Numbered from the stretch's first letter, positions 45,276 through 54,477 are shown. The stretch is 64,000 bases of DNA from Acidobacteriaceae bacterium KBS 83 (GCA_000381585.1 KB906736.1:62001-126000), one strand, 5' to 3'. Notes: generated by a model not told the origin, from the letters alone. Translations and numbers: made by a program.

Positions 45276-45382
45276 CGTCTCTCCATCTCTCGGCCGTGCA
45301 GTCCATGCAACCGCGCGGCCTACTTGTTAGATGTGAGAACGCACTTCACGTAAGCGAAGTTCCGCTGGGCCGAGCGGACGGC

Positions 45383-46507
45383 TCAGGCGACTGTCTGCAG
45401 CGCGCGTATCTCTTCCCTGCGCACCGTCAGCTTCTCCACCAGCTCAGTCTTCACCTCGAAGCCGCGCCCGGCCGTAGTCGGCACCGCGATCTCGCCCTTA
45501 TTCGACACTTCGACCTCGGGCTCGATGATGTCTTCGGCCCAGTAGCGTCTCGACGCCGACACATCCCCCGGCAGCGTGAAGCCCGGTAATGAGGAGAGTG
45601 CAATGTTGTGCGCGCGACCGATCCCGGTCTCGAGCATGCCACCGCACCATACCGGAGTGCCGCGCTCCATGGCCGCGTTGTGCACCGCGATGGCTTCGGA
45701 GAAGCCGCCCACCCGGCCGTTCTTGATGTTGATGATGCGGCAGGATTCCATGTCAATCGCCGCCAGCGCATCGCGTCGGTTGCGAATGGACTCGTCCAGG
45801 CAGATCGCCGTCTCCAGCCGCTTCTGCAGCATGGAGTGGTAGTAGAAGTCATCCGCCCACAGCGGCTGTTCGATCATCAGCAGGTCGAATCGATCGAAGT
45901 CGATCAGATGGTCGAAGTCGCGCATCCGGTACGCTGAGTTCGCATCGACGCTTAGCATTATCTTCGGCCATCGCTTGCGCACCGCCTCCAGCATCTCCAC
46001 GTCCCAGCCCGGCTGGCACTTCAGCTTGATCCGCTGGTAGCCGGCATTCACCTCGCGCTCTACCTTGCGCAATTGCTGCTCCATGGTGGGCTGCATGCCG
46101 ATGGATACACCGCACGCAATCCGCTTTTGGGTCCCGCCCAGCAACTCGTAGAGCGGCGCCTTCTCAATCTGCGCTTCCAGATCCCAGATGGCGTTCTCGA
46201 GCGCGGCCTTCGCCATGGGGTTACCGCGCACTTTCTTGAAAACTTTTGGGCAGTCGCCGCCATGTTCTACTGCGCTGGACGCAAGCATCGGACCCAGCTC
46301 CTGCAGTAGCACTACCCACGCGGTATCGATCGACTCCGCGGAGAAATACGGATGCTCGCCCGCAACGCATTCGCCCCAACCCACCAATCCTTCGGCTTGT
46401 ATCTCCGTCAGTAGGACGCGGCGGTCGGTCGTCTTGCCGAAGCTGGTTACAAATGGTTCCACCAGCGGCATCCGGATCTCCCGCAGCACGATTGCGTCGA
46501 TTCTCAT
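45383..46507 (-). CDS. menC: o-succinylbenzoate synthase / N-succinylamino-acid racemase family protein
   Basis: 374 residues of the enolase superfamily. The two-lysine active site is complete: Lys161 and Lys163 (RIKLKCQPG), metal ligands Asp188 (SVDAN), Glu213 (MIEQP) and Asp238 (LDES), and Lys262 (INIKNGRVGG). OSBS makes menaquinone's ring precursor; close relatives racemise N-succinylamino acids (NSAR), and many do both. No other men gene is here, while a GNAT acetyltransferase of the type linked with NSAR lies 58 bases upstream. NSAR activity is therefore at least as likely (inference). Confidence 0.88.
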   Translation of the reverse strand: MRIDAIVLREIRMPLVEPFVTSFGKTTDRRVLLTEIQAEGLVGWGECVAGEHPYFSAESIDTAWVVLLQELGPMLASSAVEHGGDCPKVFKKVRGNPMAKAALENAIWDLEAQIEKAPLYELLGGTQKRIACGVSIGMQPTMEQQLRKVEREVNAGYQRIKLKCQPGWDVEMLEAVRKRWPKIMLSVDANSAYRMRDFDHLIDFDRFDLLMIEQPLWADDFYYHSMLQKRLETAICLDESIRNRRDALAAIDMESCRIINIKNGRVGGFSEAIAVHNAAMERGTPVWCGGMLETGIGRAHNIALSSLPGFTLPGDVSASRRYWAEDIIEPEVEVSNKGEIAVPTTAGRGFEVKTELVEKLTVRREEIRALQTVA

Positions 46508-46565
46508 AAACTCTTCCCTGCTTCAGTCGCTCGTTGCGTTGTGTGTTCCGTTATGTTGCGTTCCG

Positions 46566-47390
46566 CTAGGATACTGCCGCCGCATTCTTCGAGCCACCGG
46601 CCTCACCAGGCCAGCGGCTCAACTCAAACCATCCGTTGCCCTCTTGGTCCCGCGAAAAGCCCGTTACTGCAAGACCGCGTCCGAAAGCCTCGACAAACTG
46701 TTCCTGGTTGGCTCGTTGCAGCGCCATCGCTTCTGCCGCACCCTCGGCTGATTCTTTCCACTGCATCACCTGATGCGGCAGCTCGATGCGGAGCTCAACC
46801 TCGCCGCGCGGCACGCGTCTGCCCGCGACTGCCTCTACCACCCGCTCACTGTCCAGCCACCACTCGGCGTGCAGCCTGTCCGTCGGACGCCCGCCCTGAA
46901 TCCGAGCCGAGGATACACCATAAAAATTGGGTGTATAGCTGCGCGTAATCGCTCCCAGCTTCTCGATGTTGAAAAATGAGTTCTTGATCTCGAGCGGATC
47001 GAAGGTCCACTCCATCAGCCGGATGCCCCGTTTCAGGGCATCTTCCCGCTGCGCCAGCTTCAGCCGCCGGCCCACGCCTGCGTTGCGGTACTCCGGCCGA
47101 ACCGCCAGCATGTGCGAGTGCAGATACGGCCGGCTCTGCCGGATACCGGGAATCGACATCGCAAAGCCCGCCAGCGTATCGTCCACGGCGAACGCCCCCA
47201 TCACCTGTCCGCCGATCCGCTGTGCCACCGTAAACATCCGTCGCGGAATCACGTCCAGCTCGTCATAGCCCCAGATCGCCACCTGCAATGCGACGCAGGC
47301 CTCCAGCTCGTCAAACCCAGTGCAGGAGCGCACTTCGAGTTGCGTCTCCGCTCGAGTCTCCGGCACATGCTTCGCGTCTTCGGTAATCAT
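46566..47390 (-). CDS. GNAT-family acyltransferase
   Basis: 274 residues. The GNAT core shows VIPRRMFTVAQRIGGQVMGA, HMLAVRPEYRNAGVGRRLKL (acetyl-CoA pyrophosphate loop) and LKRGIRLMEWTFDPLEIKN. This long form (COG3375-like) often accompanies menC/NSAR genes and, in Geobacillus, an enzyme of this kind succinylates D-amino acids for the racemase. Its start overlaps the end of mazG by four bases. Substrate here is inferred only from context. Confidence 0.83.
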   Translation of the reverse strand: MITEDAKHVPETRAETQLEVRSCTGFDELEACVALQVAIWGYDELDVIPRRMFTVAQRIGGQVMGAFAVDDTLAGFAMSIPGIRQSRPYLHSHMLAVRPEYRNAGVGRRLKLAQREDALKRGIRLMEWTFDPLEIKNSFFNIEKLGAITRSYTPNFYGVSSARIQGGRPTDRLHAEWWLDSERVVEAVAGRRVPRGEVELRIELPHQVMQWKESAEGAAEAMALQRANQEQFVEAFGRGLAVTGFSRDQEGNGWFELSRWPGEAGGSKNAAAVS

Positions 47391-48247
47391 TCAGCCGCAA
47401 CCGTCTCCTGTTGCTTCGCGCGTGCCCACAGGGCCTCCAGTTCGGCCGCGCTGCGCTCCACAAGGGCGCGCTCACTTACCTGCTCCATGACCGCAAAACG
47501 TCTCCGAAACTTCCCGTTCGTTCGCCGCAGTGCCAACTCCGGATCAACTTTCAAATGCCGCGCCAGGTTCACCACCGTGAAGAGCAAATCTCCAACCTCG
47601 CCCTCGATCGCCTCTGGAGCCGCTCCCGCGACTTCCGCCTCAATCTCCCGGCACTCCTCTTCCACCTTTTCGAGCAGCCCCGCACGGTCCGGCCAATCGA
47701 AGCCGACCTTTGCCGCCTTGCTGCCCAGCTTCGTGGCTTCCAGCAACGCCGGAAAGCTGCGCGGCACGTCGTCCAACAGCGATGAGGGATAGTCTGCCTT
47801 GGGCTTTTCTGCTTGTTTGATGATCTCCCAGTTCGCAAGGACTCTCGTCGACTCTGTTACTGTCCCGCCGTCCACCTGTGCGCGATTTCCCGCCGCTGCG
47901 CTCGCCTCCTCGCCAAAGACATGCGGATGCCGCCGGATCAGCTTCCGGTTCAGGTGCCCGAGTACATCGACAATCGAAAAGTACCCGGCCTCATCTCCCA
48001 TCTGGGCATAGAACAGTACCTGCAGGAGCAGGTCACCCAGTTCTTCGGCCAGATCAGACCAATGCTCACGCTCGATCGCGTCCAGCACCTCGTAGGTCTC
48101 TTCCAGGGTGTACCTGCGAATCGTGGCAAAGCTTTGCTCACGGTCCCACGGGCACCCGCCCGGCGCGCGCAGCTGCGCCATGATCGCCACGCTCTCCTGA
48201 AAGAGCGCGCCGGCGTCGGGGGGAGGGGCGCCTTTCTCCTGGCTCAT
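47387..48247 (-). CDS. mazG: nucleoside triphosphate pyrophosphohydrolase
   Basis: 286 residues with two MazG helical modules, each with the E-x-x-E/E-x-x-D metal site: the first in EETYEVLDAIE and DLAEELGDLLLQVLF, the second in EEECREIEAEV and EGEVGDLLFTVVNLARHL. The opening GGCPWDREQSFATIRRYTLEE is typical. It removes pyrophosphate from dNTPs and (p)ppGpp-linked pools, keeping damaged nucleotides out of DNA. It starts the mazG-GNAT-menC set. Between the modules lies an Ala-rich linker of about 15 residues. Confidence 0.95.
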   Translation of the reverse strand: MSQEKGAPPPDAGALFQESVAIMAQLRAPGGCPWDREQSFATIRRYTLEETYEVLDAIEREHWSDLAEELGDLLLQVLFYAQMGDEAGYFSIVDVLGHLNRKLIRRHPHVFGEEASAAAGNRAQVDGGTVTESTRVLANWEIIKQAEKPKADYPSSLLDDVPRSFPALLEATKLGSKAAKVGFDWPDRAGLLEKVEEECREIEAEVAGAAPEAIEGEVGDLLFTVVNLARHLKVDPELALRRTNGKFRRRFAVMEQVSERALVERSAAELEALWARAKQQETVAAE

Positions 48248-48378
48248 GTCTTCACTTTAACCGACGTTCGTTACCGAACGCTCGCCGGCGTTATCCATGC
48301 CCTCGTGCCGGTGCATCCCGACTCGCTATACTTGCCCAGCGAGTCTGTTGTTGAGCGCCAGGGAGCGCTCCTGCCGCA

Positions 48379-49212
48379 ATGCTGACCTTCCAGATCGTCT
48401 TTGCGTTGCTCTTCGGCCTTGCCCTCGGCAGCTTTCTGAACGTTTGCATCAGCCGCCTGCCTCGGCATCGATCCATCGTGCGGCCGGCCTCGCACTGCCC
48501 CTCATGCCGTGCACCTATCGCCACACGTGACAATATCCCGCTCCTCAGCTTCATTCTGCTGCGCGGCCGTTGCCGCGACTGCCAGAAGAGCATCGGATGG
48601 CGTTATCCGTTTGTAGAACTCGCTGTCGCCGCGCTTACCGTTGGCAGCATCCTCTTCTCCGGCTTTGACCTCGAAGGCGTCGCGCTCACCCTCTTCTGCT
48701 CTTTGCTGCTGGCTCTGGCGGCCTGCGACGCCGAAACGATGCAGTTGCCAGACACGCTCACACTGCCTCTGCTCGGGCTGGGCATTCTTTATCGCGCCGG
48801 CGACGCCTTCGTCGGAGAGTTGCATCGCGGCACGGCCTACGCCTGGCACTCTGCCCTTTTGTTGGGGCTGCGCGCCGCCATCTCCGCGGCAGCCACCGCG
48901 CTGACCCTGCTGATATTGCGCTGGATTTACGCACTGATTCGCCACCGGCAGGGCCTCGGCCTGGGCGACGTGAAGCTCGCCGCAGCCATCGCCACGTGGC
49001 TGGGTGCGCGCCAGATGTGCGTGGTTTTCTTTCTCGCCATCGTCGCCGGTGCGCTCACCGCGCTGATCGCACTCGCTCTCCGTCGGCGCAGACCAACGTC
49101 TCCGGAAGGGCCGCTGGCGGTGCCCTTCGGCACGTTTCTGGCACTCGCCGGGATCTACTGCGTTTTCCTCGGACAGGTCACCCTGCGGTGGTACCTGAGT
49201 TTCTTTCGCTAG
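48379..49212 (+). CDS. pilD: type IV prepilin peptidase
   Basis: 277 residues with about seven helices. The cytosolic zinc loop has CPSC (Cys40, Cys43) and CRDC (Cys65, Cys68). Catalytic aspartates are Asp117 (AACDAETMQLPD) and Asp197 (GLGLGDVKLA). It cuts leader peptides of pilin-like proteins and methylates the new N-terminus in the inner membrane. The start GSFLNVCISRLP is typical. It is divergent from mazG; no pil genes are adjacent. Confidence 0.95.
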   Translation: MLTFQIVFALLFGLALGSFLNVCISRLPRHRSIVRPASHCPSCRAPIATRDNIPLLSFILLRGRCRDCQKSIGWRYPFVELAVAALTVGSILFSGFDLEGVALTLFCSLLLALAACDAETMQLPDTLTLPLLGLGILYRAGDAFVGELHRGTAYAWHSALLLGLRAAISAAATALTLLILRWIYALIRHRQGLGLGDVKLAAAIATWLGARQMCVVFFLAIVAGALTALIALALRRRRPTSPEGPLAVPFGTFLALAGIYCVFLGQVTLRWYLSFFR

Positions 49213-49252
49213 TAGCGCTAATCCGAAAAGAGATATCGAGGCAAATAAAAAA

Positions 49253-49271
49253 CCGAAGCATCTTGCTCCGG
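49253..49271 (-). terminator. terminator after the DinB-like gene
   Basis: On the minus strand CCGGAGCA-AGA-TGCTTCGG forms a stem with one mismatch and is followed by TTTTTTATTTG. It lies 30 bases after the stop at 49301. Confidence 0.75.
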
Positions 49272-49300
49272 GCGTCAGAAACGCACGCTATCGCTTCCAG

Positions 49301-49963
49301 CTACACCCTCGCCATCTTTGGATGGTGAAGTACCTCGACCGACAATGTCTCGCGCAATTCGCAGATCTGCTTCACATGGTGCCGCAGATGCAGCATATGA
49401 TAACGGCGCCACTGGTCGATGCGCAGCGGCCCCAGCAGGAAATGCCGGCCCACGCGTTCCATGCCAAATTGCTGCCGGCACTGGTCCAGCGTCGCGTCAA
49501 GCGATTCCATTGCTATCTCCAGCCGCTCGGTAAGTTCGCGCACTCCGGTGGATGTCAGGTTTGCTGCGGGTGTAGTCTCACGCGGCGCGCCAACGCCCTT
49601 CGGCATGTGGCCCACACTCAAAATCATCAGTTGCAGCGCCCATTCTGTACGAGTCCGGTGCAGGTTCCGTCCCGGCCGCCCTTTCGACAGCCGCTCTTCG
49701 AGCATGGTCCGCGTCGCATCCAGCGAAAGCACCAGGTGCTCAACGATCTGCTGCACGCTCCAGCAATGCGGGCGTCCGTACGGATGCACACCGGCCGACG
49801 TGGCATCGAAGGTGCCAAGCTCGGTTGTGACTTCGCGAAAGGCGGACCGGAAGACTGGATGCATGAATATCCGTTTACGGATAACTGCAGGCACGATAGA
49901 ACGTTCGCCTAAGGGCTGCAACAACGAAAAAGTGGCAGATGTTGAGAGTATGAACTCCCCCAT
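49301..49963 (-). CDS. DinB-like four-helix-bundle protein
   Basis: 220 residues from ATG 49963, five bases after the previous stop; an internal ATG at 49864 (MHPVFRSAF) would drop 33 residues. Helices carry the metal-site histidines of the DinB/YfiT fold: CWSVQQIVEHLVLSLDAT and YHMLHLRHHVKQI. Members are often thiol-dependent transferases or damage-induced proteins; the role here is unknown. Close spacing suggests cotranscription with the TPR protein upstream. Confidence 0.8.
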   Translation of the reverse strand: MGEFILSTSATFSLLQPLGERSIVPAVIRKRIFMHPVFRSAFREVTTELGTFDATSAGVHPYGRPHCWSVQQIVEHLVLSLDATRTMLEERLSKGRPGRNLHRTRTEWALQLMILSVGHMPKGVGAPRETTPAANLTSTGVRELTERLEIAMESLDATLDQCRQQFGMERVGRHFLLGPLRIDQWRRYHMLHLRHHVKQICELRETLSVEVLHHPKMARV

Positions 49964-49968
49964 TCGTG

Positions 49969-50769
49969 CTACTTCGAGAGCATCTGAATCGCTTTTCGAG
50001 CGGATTTGGCGTCGTTCCCGTCCGGAGCGATCTGGAGGTAGAGCTTATAGTTGGTCAGCGCCTCGTCCGTGTAGTGCAGGCCGGCAGCCGCGGCGGCCAG
50101 TCCGTAGATGGCGTTTACGTTCGTCGGATCCATTCGCGCCGCCTCGGAGAACCGCCCGTAGGCGCCCTTGTAATTCTTGGCGCCTAGATAGAATCGCCCC
50201 ACCCGCACATCGTCCTCGGCCTCTCCCTGTCCGGCCAGCGAACCGCTCTGGATGTCCTTTTCACTCGGCTTCTTCAGCTTGCGGCGCCCCGTATCGCGCG
50301 GCAGATCAGCATTCGGGTCGACGTTCGGATCGGTGTCGCCACCCGCACTGGAGCTGCTGGAACTGCCGGAGGATCCCGATGACGCATCATCGTCCTTCGC
50401 GGCTGCAGCCGCTGCAGCGCTTTTCGACACGTCCTCGGGAAAAGGGTTGTCCTTAGCCGCTTCGTCTGGCTTCTGCTGCGGCTGCTGGTCGGCATCCGGA
50501 GCGGCAGGAGCATCCGCGGGTTGGTTCGGTTGTTGCTGCTGCGCTGCGCGCTTCGAAACATCGCCTGGAAACGGATTCTCCTCCGCTGGGGACTTATGCG
50601 CGGGTGGCTGCTTCTGCTGCTTGCTTTGCGCGGGTGGCGAAGACTGGCTGCTCGAATCCGGCGTTCCCGATTGTTGCGCCAATACCGGCAGCGCCAATAC
50701 CCCTGCCACCGCAAGCAGCGCCACGGAACGGGCGACCGCCCCGGCCCGGAATGTCTGCATCTCCCACAT
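49969..50769 (-). CDS. exported TPR protein with repeated NPFP motif
   Basis: 266 residues. A hydrophobic segment (VALLAVAGVLALPVLAQ) is a signal peptide. The next 130 residues are Gln/Pro/Ser-rich and hold two copies of a 13-residue motif: ENPFPGDVSKRAA and DNPFPEDVSKSAA. The C-terminal 80 residues form about two TPR units (RVGRFYLGAKNYKGAYGRF, EALTNYKLYLQIAPDG). This looks like an envelope scaffold. The motif may be a docking peptide for a partner (inference). Confidence 0.8.
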   Translation of the reverse strand: MWEMQTFRAGAVARSVALLAVAGVLALPVLAQQSGTPDSSSQSSPPAQSKQQKQPPAHKSPAEENPFPGDVSKRAAQQQQPNQPADAPAAPDADQQPQQKPDEAAKDNPFPEDVSKSAAAAAAAKDDDASSGSSGSSSSSSAGGDTDPNVDPNADLPRDTGRRKLKKPSEKDIQSGSLAGQGEAEDDVRVGRFYLGAKNYKGAYGRFSEAARMDPTNVNAIYGLAAAAAGLHYTDEALTNYKLYLQIAPDGNDAKSARKAIQMLSK

Positions 50770-50847
50770 CTCTATTAGGGTATAAGACGCGCTGGGTTCC
50801 TTGCAGGGCTCTATACTCGAACCACCTTATTCTTCCCGAGAGACCCC

Positions 50848-51294
50848 ATGGGCCTGATGATCCGCTCCTCCGCCATCCACGCCGCCGGCTGCTATACCAC
50901 AACTCCGATCCGCAAGGGCGCACGGGTCGTCGAATACACCGGGCCGCGCATTCAGAAGGCCGAGGCCGACCGCCTTTACGAGGACTCGCCCATCACCTAC
51001 CTCTTTGGGATTGGTTCACGCTCAACTGTCATTGATGGTCACGGCGCCGCCATGTTCCTCAACCATTCCTGCGACCCCAACTGTGAGACCGACGAGAGCC
51101 GCGGCCGCGTCTGGATCCAGGCCATCCGCGACATCGCGCCCGGCGAAGAACTCACCTACGATTACTGCCTCTACGACGGCGACGAAGACGAAGCCTCCTG
51201 CAATTGCGGCGCACCTGCCTGCCGCAAGACCATGTACTCCCCTGAAGAGATCGCCCGCCGCACCCGCGCCGGGAAACGCAGAAAGAAACGGTAG
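50848..51294 (+). CDS. SET-domain protein (lysine methyltransferase type)
   Basis: 148 residues. The compact SET core shows GCYTTTPIRKGARVVEYTG, the knot pair NHSCDPNCE (Asn72, His73) and ELTYDY (Tyr104, Tyr106), and a post-SET zinc cluster CNCGAPACR (Cys118, Cys120, Cys125) with Cys78. Such proteins methylate lysine; bacterial SET proteins target histone-like or ribosomal proteins. The C-terminus is highly basic (RRTRAGKRRKKR). A lysine-rich H1-like tail protein occurs in the same window at 19377-21200, but no link is proven. Confidence 0.92.
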   Translation: MGLMIRSSAIHAAGCYTTTPIRKGARVVEYTGPRIQKAEADRLYEDSPITYLFGIGSRSTVIDGHGAAMFLNHSCDPNCETDESRGRVWIQAIRDIAPGEELTYDYCLYDGDEDEASCNCGAPACRKTMYSPEEIARRTRAGKRRKKR

Positions 51295-51332
51295 GGTGGC
51301 AGGCTCTCGGCCGGCGCAGCCGGCGGTGCAAT

Positions 51333-51353
51333 AAGCAGAAATCGCTTCTGCTT
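51333..51353. other. hairpin before dnaX
   Basis: AAGCAGAA and TTCTGCTT form a perfect 8-base-pair stem with loop ATCGC, about 40 bases after the SET gene stop. No T-run follows on the plus strand; it may be a weak terminator or part of the dnaX leader. Confidence 0.4.
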
Positions 51354-51429
51354 CATAGCCCGGAGCGATGCGAGTTCCCACAGAGCCGGGGACTACAATC
51401 GCACTAGACCCGCATCATCGATTCGACAG

Positions 51430-53478
51430 ATGGCCTATCAGGTTCTCGCCCGCAAATACCGGCCCCAATTCTTCCGCGACGTAGTCGGGCAGGAGCACGT
51501 CACCCGCACCCTGCTCAACGCGCTCGAGCAGGGGCGCATCGCCCACGGCTACATCTTCAGCGGCCACCGCGGCATCGGCAAAACCACTATCGCCCGCATC
51601 CTGGCCATGGCGCTCAACTGCCAGCACGCCATCGGCTCCCCCCAGCGCCCCACCGCCGAACCCTGCGGCATCTGTGACGCCTGCACCGAGATTCGTTCCG
51701 GGTCCGCCGTCGACGTCATCGAGATCGATGCCGCCACCAACCGCGGCATCGACGAGATTCGCGAACTGCGCGATGCCGCCCGCTACCGCCCCGCGCGCGA
51801 CCGCTACAAGATCTACATCCTCGACGAGGCGCACCAGATCACCGACGCCGCCTTCAACGCTCTGCTCAAGACGCTCGAGGAGCCGCCTGACCACGTCGTC
51901 TTCATGATGGCGACTACGCAGCCCGAGGACATCCCGCAGACCATCCGCTCGCGCTCGCAGCACTACGCCTTCCACGCCGTCCGGTTCGACGACATCCTCA
52001 CCCAGTTACGCTCCATCGCCGATCAGGAGAAGCTCGACGCAGATGACGCCGCGCTTGCCCTACTGGCCGAAGCCGGCGACGGGTCCATGCGCGATGCGCT
52101 GTCCATCATGGACCAAGCCATCGCCAGCGCGCCGGTTGCCGCCGATGGCCGCCCTCATCTGGAAGCCACGCAGATCCGCGAGCTGATGGGCACGGTGCCG
52201 AACACCGTCTTCGAGCGGCTGCTGGAGTGGGTTGGCGAAAACAACAGCGCCGCCGTCATGACTGAGATCGACACGCTGCTCAATGCGGGCAACAGCCCCT
52301 CGCAGCTCGCGCGGCAGATGGTCCGCTACCTGCGCAACGCGCTGATGGCGAAACTCGGCGGCGAATCGACCGAGCTGCTCCAGATCTCCGGCGACGAACG
52401 CGCCCGGGTCGCACGCACCGCGCTGCTCTTCTCGGAAGAAGATCTCGCGCGCTTCCTGCAGATCATGCTGCGCAGCTTCGACGAGCTGAACTACCGGCAG
52501 GAGCCGCGCTTCCATCTCGAGCTCGGACTGCTGAAGCTCGTTCATACCCAGCGCCTCATTCCCCTCGAACAGCTGATGAGTCAGCTACCCGGCGGCCAGC
52601 TTGCGGGCAGCTCAGGCAATCTCTCACGCCCCAGCACACCTCCCGCGCGTCCTGCTTCCAGTACCTCCGCTGCGCCCGCACCTTCTCCGCGCAATTCCGC
52701 GCCGCAACCCGCACCCCCGCGCAGCGTCGCCAGCACCGAGGCAGCACGCGGCGGATCCGTCGCCTCCTCGACTCCGCCACAACCCACGTTCTCTCCCTTC
52801 GAGTCGGATACTCGCCGCAAATCCGGCCCTTCCGGCTCCGCAGCGACCGAACCGCCGACAGCAGCCCAGCCGTTGGAAGTCCCTGCCCCTGTCATTGGCA
52901 CAGCAGTCGCGCTCGACGAGCCACCCGCATCATCAGACGTCGACGAGGCGCTGAGTCTCCAGCACGAGCCACCTGACCTCCAGATTCGCGGCCATGTCTC
53001 CCCGGAAGCAGAACGCATCGTCGCGGATCTCGAAGAGGAGATCGCCTCCGACGATTTACCCGAGCCGCCGGCATCTGGAGAATTTACGAGCCTGATCGAC
53101 AAGCTGCGAGACGCCATCTGCCAGGGCCTTCACGACAAGGGACACGAGACCGCAAGCGCACTGCTCCGCGCCGGTGATTGGTCGCTCTCCGATTCCAACA
53201 CCATCACCGTCTCTGCCGCAGTCAGGAAGACCATGCTCTCGCTCACCATGAATCCGGAGGCCGAGCGTATTGCGCGCACTGCGATGCAGCAGGCCGGCAG
53301 CAGCGCAAAGCTCGTTGTCATCCCCGGCGATGGCTCAGGGTCTTCTGTACCGTCCTCTGCGCCCGCCGCCAAGGGCAGCATTCAGTCGCACGCGCTCGAC
53401 AATCCACTGGTGAAGCAGGCGCAGGAGCTCTTCCGCGCCGAGGTTCGCAGCATCCTTGACCTGCGGGGCAGGTCATAA
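51430..53478 (+). CDS. dnaX: DNA polymerase III subunits gamma/tau
   Basis: 682 residues. Clamp loader ATPase: Walker A GHRGIGKTT (45-53), zinc cysteines 64, 79, 82 and 85, Walker B with DEAH (132-135), and the sensor region SRSQHYAFH. The third domain follows to about 370. Then comes a long Pro/Ser/Ala-rich linker (380-490) and a C-terminal domain with the tau-like tail. It loads the sliding clamp and ties the replisome together. It leads the dnaX-ybaB-recR cluster. Confidence 0.97.
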   Translation: MAYQVLARKYRPQFFRDVVGQEHVTRTLLNALEQGRIAHGYIFSGHRGIGKTTIARILAMALNCQHAIGSPQRPTAEPCGICDACTEIRSGSAVDVIEIDAATNRGIDEIRELRDAARYRPARDRYKIYILDEAHQITDAAFNALLKTLEEPPDHVVFMMATTQPEDIPQTIRSRSQHYAFHAVRFDDILTQLRSIADQEKLDADDAALALLAEAGDGSMRDALSIMDQAIASAPVAADGRPHLEATQIRELMGTVPNTVFERLLEWVGENNSAAVMTEIDTLLNAGNSPSQLARQMVRYLRNALMAKLGGESTELLQISGDERARVARTALLFSEEDLARFLQIMLRSFDELNYRQEPRFHLELGLLKLVHTQRLIPLEQLMSQLPGGQLAGSSGNLSRPSTPPARPASSTSAAPAPSPRNSAPQPAPPRSVASTEAARGGSVASSTPPQPTFSPFESDTRRKSGPSGSAATEPPTAAQPLEVPAPVIGTAVALDEPPASSDVDEALSLQHEPPDLQIRGHVSPEAERIVADLEEEIASDDLPEPPASGEFTSLIDKLRDAICQGLHDKGHETASALLRAGDWSLSDSNTITVSAAVRKTMLSLTMNPEAERIARTAMQQAGSSAKLVVIPGDGSGSSVPSSAPAAKGSIQSHALDNPLVKQAQELFRAEVRSILDLRGRS

Positions 53479-53514
53479 CAGACCTCCGCGGAAAGCCATA
53501 GGAAAGGACATCCA

Positions 53515-53850
53515 TTGAATCCCGAGGACCTACAGAAAATGCTTGGCCAGGCCCAGGAGATGCAGCAGCAGATGGAGCAGCGCCTCTCTTCGACCGTCGT
53601 CGAGGCGACCTCCGGTGGCGGCGCCGTCACCGTGAAGATGAACGGCAAGAAGCAGGTGCTCTCGCTCAAGATCGATCCTTCGGCCGTGGCCGGTCTGGTT
53701 TCCGGTACTCCAGGCTCGAACGCTGAAGACATCGAGATGCTCGAGGATCTCATCACCGCCGCGCTCAACGAAGCCGGACGCCGCGCCGACGAGAGCCTGA
53801 AGTCCGGACTCTCCGGCATGCTCGGCGGCCTCAATCTGCCTGGCTTCTAA
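53515..53850 (+). CDS. YbaB/EbfC nucleoid-associated protein
   Basis: 111 residues with a TTG start, preceded by AAAGGA. It opens MNPEDLQKMLGQAQEMQQQM, the helix typical of the family, then VEATSGGGAVTVKMNGKKQV and an acidic C-terminal helix. YbaB binds DNA as a dimer. The conserved order dnaX-ybaB-recR supports it. Confidence 0.95.
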   Translation: MNPEDLQKMLGQAQEMQQQMEQRLSSTVVEATSGGGAVTVKMNGKKQVLSLKIDPSAVAGLVSGTPGSNAEDIEMLEDLITAALNEAGRRADESLKSGLSGMLGGLNLPGF

Positions 53851-53860
53851 AACGACCCGC

Positions 53861-54460
53861 ATGTCACGATTCGCAGAGCCCATGGCGCGCCTCATCGAGG
53901 AACTGCGCAAACTTCCCGGCATCGGCGCCAAGAGCGCCCAGCGCCTCGCCTTCCACATCCTTCGCTCGAGCGCCGCCGATGCCGACGCGCTCTCCGACGC
54001 CGTCCGCGAACTGAAGGCCAAGCTGCGCCTCTGCTCCGTCTGCAACAACATCACCGATGTCGACCCGTGCGTCTATTGTTCAAGCCCGACACGCAACCAG
54101 CGCCAGGTGTGCGTAGTAGAAGAACCGACCAGCATCGCAGTCATCGAGCGCACACGCAGCTACAACGGCGTCTATCACGTGCTGCACGGCACGCTCTCGC
54201 CGCTGCACGGCGTCGGCCCGGAGCACCTGCGCACCGGCTCGCTCACCGTACGCGCCGAGCGCGGCGAGATCGACGAAGCCATTCTCGCCACCAGCCCCAC
54301 GCTCGAAGGCGAAGCCACAGCATCCCTGCTCGCCGATCTGCTCAAGCCTTACCCTGTCCGCATCACTCGTATCGCCACCGGCGTCCCCGCAGGCAGCGAT
54401 ATCGAATACGCGGATGAGGTCACAATGACGCGAGCGCTCGAAGGGCGTCGCGAAGTATGA
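53861..54460 (+). CDS. recR: recombination mediator RecR
   Basis: 199 residues. Helix-hairpin-helix LPGIGAKSAQRLAFHIL, a zinc finger with Cys58, Cys61, Cys70 and Cys73, and a Toprim domain (VCVVEEPTSIAVIERT, YNGVYHVLHGTLSPL). RecR with RecO loads RecA on gapped DNA. It starts ten bases after ybaB and ends at a strong terminator. Confidence 0.97.
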   Translation: MSRFAEPMARLIEELRKLPGIGAKSAQRLAFHILRSSAADADALSDAVRELKAKLRLCSVCNNITDVDPCVYCSSPTRNQRQVCVVEEPTSIAVIERTRSYNGVYHVLHGTLSPLHGVGPEHLRTGSLTVRAERGEIDEAILATSPTLEGEATASLLADLLKPYPVRITRIATGVPAGSDIEYADEVTMTRALEGRREV

Positions 54461-54477
54461 ACGTCCTAAAAGCAAAA

